Assembly: GCF_023100945.1 (NCBI RefSeq)
Contig: NZ_CP064689.1
Location: forward strand, 4,322,001-4,386,000
Origin: Bradyrhizobium sp. 200
GTDB lineage: Bacteria > Pseudomonadota > Alphaproteobacteria > Rhizobiales > Xanthobacteraceae
Direction of reading: 5' to 3'
Length of the DNA: 64,000 bases
Below are positions 27,616 through 35,555 of this stretch, one piece after another. A program made the translations under genes and the position numbers. Below the pieces are notes generated by a model. That model saw only the letters and a list, made by a program, of their open reading frames with translations, was not told the origin of the DNA and did not search any database. Position 1 is the first letter of the stretch. The number at the start of each line of letters is the position of its first letter.

Positions 27616-27875
27616 TGATCCTGCTCGATGTGATTCACCCGATGGTGGATCAAGCTCTAACGGAGAATCGTTGGAATTGGCCTATCGGAACAGCTCGCAA
27701 TGTAACGGCTGTGTTCGAACTCCGTTTACCGAACCTGGCCTCCACTCTGGCGAAGTTCTCAAACGCGCCTGCGGCGGCGCCTTTGCGGGCGCATTTTTCG
27801 GCAAATTAAAGGGTTGATCCCCCCTCGTTAGGCGATAGCCTGACCCTTCGACTCGATTTGGCGGAAACTGAGCGC

Positions 27876-29564
27876 ATGGGAAGTCTGGTTCTTCTCGACC
27901 TGATGGGCGGCGTGGCGTTGCTGCTGTGGGGCCTGCATATGGTCCACAGCGGGATACTGCGCGCGTTCGGACCGAACCTGCGCCTGTTGCTGGCAAAGGC
28001 GCTGAGCAACCGCTTCACGGCGCTTGCCGCCGGCCTCGGCCTGACCGCGCTGCTCCAGAGCAGCACCGCGACGGCGCTGATCACGAGCTCGTTTACGTCG
28101 GAAGGGCTCGTCAGCCTCGTCCCTGCGCTCGCCATCATGCTCGGCGCCAATGTCGGCACCACGCTGATCGTGCAGATCCTGTCGTTCAACATCTCAGCCG
28201 TCGCGCCCGTGCTGTTCATCGTCGGCCTGGTCGCCTTCCGCAGCGGACCGCGCTCGCGCGTCAAGGACATCGGCCGCGTCTTTATCGGGCTCGGTCTGAT
28301 GCTGCTGGCGCTGCATATCCTGCTCAATACGCTGGCGCCGGCGGAGAACGCGCCGGGCGTGCGCGTGTTCATGAACGCCATCACCGGCGATCCCGTGCTC
28401 TGCATCATCTTCGCCGCGATCGTGACCTGGCTGGTGCATTCCAGCGTCGCCAGCGTGCTGCTGGTGATGTCGCTGGCTTATGCGCATTTCATCACACCCT
28501 ACGCGGCGCTGGCGCTCGTGCTCGGCGCCAATCTCGGCAGCGCGATCAATCCGATCGTCGAGGGCGCGCGCCGCGACAATCCGGCGAGCTATCGCCTGCC
28601 GCTGGGCAACCTCGTCAACCGGCTGGCCGGTATCCTGCTGGTGACGCCGTTCCTGCAGCCGATCGCGGACCTTCTGATCTCGTGGCAGCCGGATCTCGCC
28701 AAGGCGACCGCGCTGTTCCACATCGCCTTCAACGTTGCGACCGCACTTCTGTTCGTCGGCCTGCTCGACGGCATGGCACGGCTGTTGAAGGCGTTGCTGC
28801 CCGAGCGCGTCAAGGAGGCCGGCCAGTCAGGGCCGCGCTATCTCGACGAGAGCGCGCTGGAGACGCCCTCGCTCGCGCTGGCCGATGCCGCCCGCGAGAC
28901 CCTGCATATGGGCGATCACGTCGAAATCATGCTGCGCAAGGTGATGGCGGCGATGATGACCAACGACCGCGCGCTGGTCGATCAGGTCTCGCAAATGGAC
29001 AACAGCGTCGACAGCCTCGACGAGGCGATCAAGCTCTACGTCACAAAACTCACCCGCGGCAGTCTCGACGAGCGCGAGGGACAGCGGGCGATGGAGATCG
29101 TCTCCTTCGCCATCAACCTCGAGCATATCGGCGACATCATCGACAAGAACTTAAGCGAACTCGCGACCAAGAAGATCAAGCGCCGGTTCCAGTTCTCGGC
29201 CGAAGGCGCCGAAGAGCTGTCCGCCTTCCACAAGCGCACGATGGATTCGCTTCGGATCGCGTTCGGCGTCTTCATGTCCGGAGACGTCAACGAGGCGCGC
29301 AAGCTGCTGGCCGAGAAGGCCGCGCTGCGCAATGCCGAGCTGGCCGCGACCGAACGGCATCTGGATCGCCTGCGCGAAGGACGTCCCGAAACCATCGAGA
29401 CCACCTCGCTCCATCTCGACGTGCTGCGCGACCTCAGGCGCATCCATTCGCATATCTGCTCGGTCGCCTACCCCGTGCTGGATGCCGCCGGCGAACTCGC
29501 CGCCTATCGCAGTACCGAAAGCGAATTGCCGGCGCTGTCCGCGCCGGTCCCGGGTCGCGGATGA
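27876..29564 (+). CDS. Na/Pi cotransporter family protein with PhoU-like domain
   Basis: 562 residues from ATG 27876. The membrane half contains the repeated Na/Pi cotransporter motif, LLQSSTATALITS near residue 60 and the related VHSSVASVLLVMS near residue 195. The C-terminal 200 residues are a helical PhoU-like domain (LHMGDHVEIMLRKVMAAM, AMEIVSFAINLEHIGDIIDKNLSE). This YjbB-type arrangement exports or imports phosphate with sodium. A TTG at 27858 in frame is a possible earlier start. Confidence 0.85.
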   Translation: MGSLVLLDLMGGVALLLWGLHMVHSGILRAFGPNLRLLLAKALSNRFTALAAGLGLTALLQSSTATALITSSFTSEGLVSLVPALAIMLGANVGTTLIVQILSFNISAVAPVLFIVGLVAFRSGPRSRVKDIGRVFIGLGLMLLALHILLNTLAPAENAPGVRVFMNAITGDPVLCIIFAAIVTWLVHSSVASVLLVMSLAYAHFITPYAALALVLGANLGSAINPIVEGARRDNPASYRLPLGNLVNRLAGILLVTPFLQPIADLLISWQPDLAKATALFHIAFNVATALLFVGLLDGMARLLKALLPERVKEAGQSGPRYLDESALETPSLALADAARETLHMGDHVEIMLRKVMAAMMTNDRALVDQVSQMDNSVDSLDEAIKLYVTKLTRGSLDEREGQRAMEIVSFAINLEHIGDIIDKNLSELATKKIKRRFQFSAEGAEELSAFHKRTMDSLRIAFGVFMSGDVNEARKLLAEKAALRNAELAATERHLDRLREGRPETIETTSLHLDVLRDLRRIHSHICSVAYPVLDAAGELAAYRSTESELPALSAPVPGRG

Positions 29565-29903
29565 TCAGCGATCCAGGGTCCTCGAGGCGGTGCCGCGGTT
29601 CTTCACGATCAGCATGATGTTTCTGATGTAGATAATGGTGGCCAGCGACTGGCCGATAATGATCACGGGTTCGCGCTTGGCGATGCCGTAGATCAGCGTC
29701 ATCATCCCGCCGCCCATCGAGAAGAACCAGAACGCCATCGGCACTACGCTTTGCCCGGCGCGTTCGCTCGATATCCACTGCACCAGGAAGCGGGCGGTGA
29801 ACAGCAATTGCGCGACCAACCCGAAGGCCAGCCAGAAATCGAACTTGGCAACGAAGACGTCGTAGAGATAATCGCCAAGCGCCTGGCCGTATTGAATCAG
29901 CAT
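29565..29903 (-). CDS. LAB_N domain small membrane protein (lipid A synthase N-terminal-like)
   Basis: 112 residues from the ATG at 29901-29903, overlapping the upstream glycosyltransferase stop as TGATG. Three membrane helices and the motif RFLVQWISSERAGQSVVPMAFW, the mark of the lipid-A-disaccharide synthase N-terminal (LAB_N, PF07578) family. In other bacteria such proteins pair with an ArnC-like glycosyltransferase in making polyprenyl-phosphate sugar. The longer frame to 29987 has no good start. Confidence 0.82.
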   Translation of the reverse strand: MLIQYGQALGDYLYDVFVAKFDFWLAFGLVAQLLFTARFLVQWISSERAGQSVVPMAFWFFSMGGGMMTLIYGIAKREPVIIIGQSLATIIYIRNIMLIVKNRGTASRTLDR

Positions 29904-30646
29904 CAGAGAACCTCGGTCGCAACGGGCGTCGGCTTCTTGCGGCGGATCAGCCACCACACGCCGGCAAGATCCATGATCCCGATCCATAGCCGGTCAAAGA
30001 AGCCGTAATTGGACACGCCGGAATGGCGCGGACGATCGACGACGTCGACATAGGCGATGTCAAAACCTTCCCGGCGCACCAGCGCCGGCAGGAATCGATG
30101 CAGACCATCGAAATAAGGCATCGAGAGGAACACCTCGCGCGGGAACGCCTTCAACCCGCAGCCCGTGTCGCGGGTGCCGTCGCGCAGGATCGCGTTGCGT
30201 ACGCCGTTGGCGATCTTGGACTGCAATTTCTTGAAGCCGGTGTCCTTGCGCCCGACCCGCTGGCCGGCGGCAAGGCCGACGCGCCCGCCGCCTTTTTCGA
30301 CCGCCGCGATCAAGTCCGGCAGGAAGGCCGGATTGTTCTGGCCGTCGCCATCCAGCGTCGCCACGATGGTGCCACGCGCCGCCCGCACTCCGCTGCGCAC
30401 CGCCGCCGATTGCCCGGTAGATGTCGCGTGCTTCAATTGCCGGAGCTGGCTGTGCTGCTTCATCAGACCAGCCAGCCGGTCGGCAGTCGCATCCGTCGAG
30501 CCGTCATTGACATAGATGATTTCGTAGACCCATCGGCCGTCGAGCGCGCGGACGATTTCCGCAACCAGCGGCGCGACGTTGTCCACTTCGTTGCGCACCG
30601 GCACAACGATGGAAACGGCGACCGCAGCTCTGTCGGAAGGTGTCAA
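29903..30646 (-). CDS. GT2 glycosyltransferase, ArnC/DPM1-like
   Basis: 247 residues, family 2 glycosyltransferase of the type that moves a sugar to a polyprenyl phosphate. Visible are SIVVPVRNEVDNVAPLVAEI, the first acidic site YVNDGSTD, TLDGDGQNNP as the DxD region, and RDTGCGLKAFPREVF. It lacks the C-terminal membrane helices of many ArnC proteins, so the coupled LAB_N protein may supply the membrane part. Second-last gene of the glycosylation cluster. Confidence 0.85.
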   Translation of the reverse strand: MTPSDRAAVAVSIVVPVRNEVDNVAPLVAEIVRALDGRWVYEIIYVNDGSTDATADRLAGLMKQHSQLRQLKHATSTGQSAAVRSGVRAARGTIVATLDGDGQNNPAFLPDLIAAVEKGGGRVGLAAGQRVGRKDTGFKKLQSKIANGVRNAILRDGTRDTGCGLKAFPREVFLSMPYFDGLHRFLPALVRREGFDIAYVDVVDRPRHSGVSNYGFFDRLWIGIMDLAGVWWLIRRKKPTPVATEVL

Positions 30647-30717
30647 ATCGGCACTCGTCTGGTTGCTTTGGGAGGACCCGGAACCGGGCGTATCGGGCCG
30701 TCAGGCGGCGTCCGCTT

Positions 30718-31563
30718 TTATGGGGCGAAAGCGCCCCCGGCAACCCTTTTGAGGCGTCCGGACGAGGGCCCGACAAGGGACACGATGCTGCCGTCGCGCT
30801 GGATCGCAAACCCCAGGCGTCGGGCCGCAAACCAGTATCGCACGAACATCGCACCGACGATGCCGACCATCGCGCCGGCCACGACGTCGCTCGGATGATG
30901 GGCCAGCAGCACCAGACGGGTCGCCGCGATGACCAGGGCATAGACGGCCATTGCAACGCGCGCCTTGGGCCAGATGACCGACACAGCGAAAGCGAACGCA
31001 AAGGCGGTCGTGGCGTGGCCGGAAGGAAAGCTGGAATAGGCGGGGCTGCCTGCGAAGTGCGAAAAGTGGAAGACATTGGCCTCGCCGCCGACAAACGGCC
31101 GGCCGCGGCCGATGCAATATTTCAACACTTCGGTGACCAGATTGGACACGGCGACCGCGCAGAAAATGAACTGCAGCCGTGTTCCCAGGCCGAGCAACAA
31201 CGAGCGCTGGATACCGCGCAAGGCCGGCGAGACGATCGCAACCGCGATCAGCAGTACGGCGAGCGCCGCCAGCACATATTCGTCCTTGCCGAAATCGGTG
31301 AGAATCCGGACCCACCACAGCGACGGCGCGCCGCGTTTGGGCATCTGGGCGATTTCCCACGCATCGATCGCATACATCAGCACGATGATCGCAGCGCCGA
31401 GCGCAGCCGACAGCCACAACACGTGTCGCGCCGCCCGCCGTGCAGCCTCGGCACGCCGCGAATGCGACGGCGAGCGAACGAGCTGCGCCAGCGACAACCA
31501 CGCGAGTGTCCCGAAGCGCGAAAGGTAGTTTTTGGATTCAATGACGGCAGGACTCGCAGCCAT
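30718..31563 (-). CDS. PAP2-family membrane phosphatase
   Basis: 281 residues from ATG 31563, one base after the stop of the GT39 gene. Five or six membrane helices and all three PAP2 motifs: KYCIGRGRP (KxxxxxxRP), SSFPSGHAT (PSGH) and TRLVLLAHHPSD (RxxxxxHxxxD). It could remove a phosphate from lipid A (LpxE/LpxF type) or from undecaprenyl diphosphate; sequence alone does not decide. Context favours an envelope-glycolipid role. Confidence 0.82.
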   Translation of the reverse strand: MAASPAVIESKNYLSRFGTLAWLSLAQLVRSPSHSRRAEAARRAARHVLWLSAALGAAIIVLMYAIDAWEIAQMPKRGAPSLWWVRILTDFGKDEYVLAALAVLLIAVAIVSPALRGIQRSLLLGLGTRLQFIFCAVAVSNLVTEVLKYCIGRGRPFVGGEANVFHFSHFAGSPAYSSFPSGHATTAFAFAFAVSVIWPKARVAMAVYALVIAATRLVLLAHHPSDVVAGAMVGIVGAMFVRYWFAARRLGFAIQRDGSIVSLVGPSSGRLKRVAGGAFAP

Positions 31564-31564
31564 C

Positions 31565-33307
31565 TTACTCCGTGCCTTCCGAGCGGAAGATGGCAATCGA
31601 GACCGCCTTGCCCTGCGAGATATTATAGCCCTCGATCCGCTTGGCCACGTTATAGCGCAGCCCGATCGCTTCGGCACGCTGGACGAAGGCGCGTTCGGTG
31701 CGCGATTCCACCAGCGCAAAGCGGCAACTGCCCTGCCCCAGGAAATCGGCGGCGCCCGATCCGTCGGTCAGCAGTGTGCCGGTGCCGGCCATGAAGACAA
31801 GGCTCGGCTCATGAAAACCCGCCGCGGCGGATTTCGGCCCGACGCAGACCACGTTGCGAAGAGCGCGCGCGATTTCCGCGCTCGGAAACAATGTCGTCAG
31901 CGACGGCAGGACGATGCCGTAGATTCCGATCGCCAGAAACATCGCCGCGACCACGGCATTCAGCAGCGAGCGCTCGGCGCGGCTGTCCTCGAACAGCCAC
32001 CACGCGAACAGGCCGAAGATCATTGCCGCCGCCAGGAAGGGCCAAGCCGGAAAGGCCGGATAATGCGTCAGCTTGATCGCGCCAATGACGGCGATCACCG
32101 AACCCAGCGCGGGAACGGCAAACCACCATGCTGCGCCGCGCCGCAACCATGACCGCGACAGCACGCGGCGCTCCAGCGCACCTGCCGTGAGAATAGCAAT
32201 CGCCGGATAGAGCGGCAGCACGTAATGCGGCAGCTTGGTCAGCACCAGTTCGAACACGATCCAGGACGGCACCAGCCATGCCAGCAAATATTGCGCGCCG
32301 GGCTCCCGCCGCGCGCGCCACACCGCCGGCGCCGCCATCCCCGCCAGCGCCGCACCTGGCCAGAACGTGACCCAGAACAGCAGCAGATAGAGGCCGGGCG
32401 GCGCGCCATGGGATTCCTGCGCGCCGAGCTTGCTCAGCATGTCGCCGCCGAGCGAATTGGAGAAGAATGCCTCGCCGGCGCGCCAGAAGATCGCAACGAA
32501 CCACGGCAGCACCAGCACCAGCGTCCACATCAGCCCCCATACCGGGCGCAGCCGCCAAAGCCATGCCACCGAGCGGTCGAGGATCGCGAGCGCCAGGATG
32601 GTCAGCCCGACGAACATCAGGATCAGCGGCCCCTTGAGCAGGATGCCGCCGGCCAGCGCCGTCCAGAAGACCGCGGGCGCGGTCCAGGGCGGACGCACCG
32701 GATCCTCGCCGCGCTGCCAGGACAGATAGACCCGCGCCATCGCCCCCATCGCGGCGACAACGGTCAACAGCAGCATCGCGTCCGTTTTGGCGAGCCGGGC
32801 TTCGGCGCCAAGCAAGACCGAGCTGCACATCATCAGTGCCGCCAGCGCGGCCCCTTGCCGCGTGACGAAGGCGAGCGCCGTCCAGTAGGTCAACAGAACC
32901 GCGCCGATGGCGCCGATCAGGGAGGGAATCCGGTAGAGCCAGATGCGCAACTGCGCCCGCGGCAGGCCGAGCGACGAGGCGGTTTCGACCACGGCGGCCT
33001 GCAGCCAATAGATGCCGACCGGCTTCTTGTAGCGGACGTCGTCCTGAAAGCGGATGTCGACGAAATCGTCGCTTTCGACCATCTGCTTGGTCGCCTGCGC
33101 GAACCGCGCCTCGTCGCGGTCGATCGCCGGAATATTGAAGAAGCCGGGCAGGAAAAGCACGATGCCGCAGAGCACCAGGAATACGATGGCGCGAAAATGG
33201 CTCGCTGTCGCGAAGTCGAACGCGGCGGCCAGCCTGCGGCCGGAATGCGCAGGTTTTACAGGCTGTTGGCCTGCTCCAAAGCGGGGGGGTTGGAAGGTTT
33301 CCACCAT
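31565..33307 (-). CDS. GT39/ArnT-like membrane glycosyltransferase
   Basis: 580 residues from ATG 33307; a GTG at 33331 would add eight residues. Around twelve membrane helices. The first periplasmic loop has the GT-C catalytic acid region, IPAIDRDEARFAQATKQM, with DRDE as in ArnT, followed by YKKPVGIYWLQAA. Such enzymes move a sugar from a polyprenyl-phosphate donor to lipid A or core. First gene of the GT39-PAP2-GT2-LAB_N group. Confidence 0.87.
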   Translation of the reverse strand: MVETFQPPRFGAGQQPVKPAHSGRRLAAAFDFATASHFRAIVFLVLCGIVLFLPGFFNIPAIDRDEARFAQATKQMVESDDFVDIRFQDDVRYKKPVGIYWLQAAVVETASSLGLPRAQLRIWLYRIPSLIGAIGAVLLTYWTALAFVTRQGAALAALMMCSSVLLGAEARLAKTDAMLLLTVVAAMGAMARVYLSWQRGEDPVRPPWTAPAVFWTALAGGILLKGPLILMFVGLTILALAILDRSVAWLWRLRPVWGLMWTLVLVLPWFVAIFWRAGEAFFSNSLGGDMLSKLGAQESHGAPPGLYLLLFWVTFWPGAALAGMAAPAVWRARREPGAQYLLAWLVPSWIVFELVLTKLPHYVLPLYPAIAILTAGALERRVLSRSWLRRGAAWWFAVPALGSVIAVIGAIKLTHYPAFPAWPFLAAAMIFGLFAWWLFEDSRAERSLLNAVVAAMFLAIGIYGIVLPSLTTLFPSAEIARALRNVVCVGPKSAAAGFHEPSLVFMAGTGTLLTDGSGAADFLGQGSCRFALVESRTERAFVQRAEAIGLRYNVAKRIEGYNISQGKAVSIAIFRSEGTE

Positions 33308-33386
33308 GCTGTTCGCATACGATGAAACCACACTGCAAACAACACCACAGATTTGCCTTATCCGGTTGTCCCCGGAGGCTTTTTCC

Positions 33387-35555
33387 TTACTGTACCCGGA
33401 TCACAACGGTATCGGCCGCGCCGGTCGCGTCGATCACCGTCAACCGGGCAAAGCCCGGCCCGGGCGGATCGACCAGGCGCTGGCGCCGGCTGTCGATTTC
33501 GCCGACCGAGGTACCGTTCAGCATGATGGTCAGCGGCAGCACGCCGCCCGCCACCTTGACCGGCATCGGCGCGGCCTGCCCGCCGCCTGAACGGTCGACG
33601 TCGATCCGCGAGCCGTTCAGCGGAAACTGGATGCGCGGCATCTGATCGCTGCCAGTCCGGATCAACTCGCCGACGGCACGGAAGCGCCGCAGCGGCAGCG
33701 GAAGTTTGGCGTTGCTGGCAATCAGCGCGCCCCTCGGCGGCTTCGGCAGCGCCGCCGGGATTTTTCCGGTCCGCGCAAACGCGTCGAACAGGATCGGCGC
33801 GGCGGCGATGCGGCCGACCAGGCCCGGTACCGGTGCGCCATCCGGACGCCCGACCCACACGCCGATCGTAACGCGGCCGTCGAAACCGACCGACCATGCA
33901 TCGCGATAGCCGTAGCTGGTGCCGGTCTTGAACGCGATTCTGTTGTGCACGCCGTTCTCCGGCGGCGGCGTGCCGAGCAGCACGTTGCCGACCTGCCAGG
34001 CCGCAGCCTGGTCCATCAGCCGCATCGGCTCGCGATCGTCCTTATCTTTTTCTTGGACCAGCATGATCTCGCGCAGCGGTCGCGCCGATCCAAGCCGCGC
34101 CAGCCCCGCATAGAGCTGCGCCAGATCCTGCAAGGTGACGCCGACGCCACCCAATCCCATCGCAAGGCCCGGCGCTTCGTCCTTCGGCAGCACAAGGTTG
34201 CCGCCGGCCTGCTTCAGTCGCGACGACAGCCGGCTGGAGCCGACGCGGTCGAGCAGTGCAATCGCCGGCACGTTTAAGGAAAGTTGCAGTGCCTTGCGCA
34301 CCGGCACCGTGCCCTGGAACGTCATGTCGAAATTTTCCGGCGCATAGGAGCCGAAGCGAATGGGCCGGTCGTCGATCAGGCTCTCGGGGTGCACAAAGCC
34401 GTCCTCGAAGGCGAGGCCGTAGATGAATGGCTTCAGCGTCGATCCGGGCGAGCGCACCGCGCGCGTCATGTCGACCTGCCCGGCGCGGCGCTCGTCGAAA
34501 TAATCCGATGAGCCGACCCGCGCCAGCACGTCGCCGCTTTCATTGTCGACCGCGATGATGGCGACCGAAATGTTCGGTCCCTGCGCCGCAGCGCGGTCGC
34601 GCGCCAGCGCCTCCAGCGTTTTTTGCAAGCCCGAATCCAGCGTGAGCTTGATCAGCGGCGCATCCTTCACCGTTGCCGTCGCCGCGTCGGAGGAATGAGG
34701 CGCCAGAATCGGCATCGGCTTGCGCAGCCGCGGCACTGCTACCGCCCTCGCCTGCGCCGCGTCCTCTTTCGACACGACACCATCCTCGACCATCCGTGCC
34801 AGCACACGGTCGCGCGCGGTGTGCGCAGCCTCCGGATAACGGTCGAGCCGGCGGCGTTCCGGCGATTGCGGCAGCGCGACCAGCAGTGCTGCTTCCGCGA
34901 GCGAAAGCCGCTTCGGCTCCTTGCCGAAATAGGCAATGGATGCGGCGCGGATGCCTTCGAGATTGCCGCCGAACGGCGCCAGCGCCAGATACAGATCCAG
35001 GATCTCGTCCTTGCTGAGCTGCCGTTCGAGCTGGACCGCGCGCACCATCTGGTGCAGCTTTGCGTAGACCGAACGCTCGCGCCGCGGCTCCATCAGCCGC
35101 GCGAGCTGCATCGTGATGGTCGAGCCGCCGGAGACGATGTGGCCGCTCGTGCCGAACTGCAGCGCCGCGCGCCCCAGCGCCAGCGGATCGACGCCGCCAT
35201 GCGACCAGAACCGGCGGTCTTCGTACGCCAGCAGCAGCTTGAGATATCCGGGGTCGACTGCGGTCTTCGCATCGACCGGCAACCGCCAGCGGCCATCTGC
35301 CATCGCATAGGCGCGCAGCAGCTTGCCGTTGCGGTCGACGACCGTGGTGGAAACTTTTCGTGCCTCTTCCAGCGGCAGAGGTCCGAGCGAGACCACCCAG
35401 GCGGAGAAGGCGGTGGTGATTATTATGAGCACGAAGGCCAGAGCCACCGCGATCCCCAGAAAGCGGCGGCGCCCACTGCCAATGCCGTCATGGCCGGGCT
35501 TGGCCCAGCCATCCACGTCTTTCTCACCAACCTGCTGGTTCAGTTCGTCACTCAT
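33387..35555 (-). CDS. pbpC: Penicillin-binding protein 1C
   Basis: 722 residues, bifunctional peptidoglycan synthase of the PBP1C class. Membrane helix at about residues 31-55; GT51 glycosyltransferase with Glu112 in YEDRRFW and the GGSTITMQLARL motif; transpeptidase with Ser372 in SPGSTLKP and Lys543 in KTGTS; and a C-terminal BiPBP_C domain. Residues 12-24 (DVDGWAKPGHDG region) are coded by a dispersed repeat. ATG 35555 overlaps the yfhM stop as ATGA, and the macroglobulin/PBP1C pairing is widely conserved. Confidence 0.93.
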   Translation of the reverse strand: MSDELNQQVGEKDVDGWAKPGHDGIGSGRRRFLGIAVALAFVLIIITTAFSAWVVSLGPLPLEEARKVSTTVVDRNGKLLRAYAMADGRWRLPVDAKTAVDPGYLKLLLAYEDRRFWSHGGVDPLALGRAALQFGTSGHIVSGGSTITMQLARLMEPRRERSVYAKLHQMVRAVQLERQLSKDEILDLYLALAPFGGNLEGIRAASIAYFGKEPKRLSLAEAALLVALPQSPERRRLDRYPEAAHTARDRVLARMVEDGVVSKEDAAQARAVAVPRLRKPMPILAPHSSDAATATVKDAPLIKLTLDSGLQKTLEALARDRAAAQGPNISVAIIAVDNESGDVLARVGSSDYFDERRAGQVDMTRAVRSPGSTLKPFIYGLAFEDGFVHPESLIDDRPIRFGSYAPENFDMTFQGTVPVRKALQLSLNVPAIALLDRVGSSRLSSRLKQAGGNLVLPKDEAPGLAMGLGGVGVTLQDLAQLYAGLARLGSARPLREIMLVQEKDKDDREPMRLMDQAAAWQVGNVLLGTPPPENGVHNRIAFKTGTSYGYRDAWSVGFDGRVTIGVWVGRPDGAPVPGLVGRIAAAPILFDAFARTGKIPAALPKPPRGALIASNAKLPLPLRRFRAVGELIRTGSDQMPRIQFPLNGSRIDVDRSGGGQAAPMPVKVAGGVLPLTIMLNGTSVGEIDSRRQRLVDPPGPGFARLTVIDATGAADTVVIRVQ
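35482..35522. repeat. Dispersed repeat inside the pbpC N-terminal codons
   Basis: The bases from atgccgtcatggccgggctt through atccacgtct match, as I remember it, a very common palindromic repeat of Bradyrhizobium genomes (gtcatggccgggct/agcccggccat). Here it is read in frame as the cytoplasmic N-terminus of PBP1C. Only this copy is in the window. Confidence 0.5.

Noticed and set aside
30640..31794. Plus-strand frame of 384 codons
   Set aside because: Antisense to the PAP2 gene, whose three motifs establish the coding strand.
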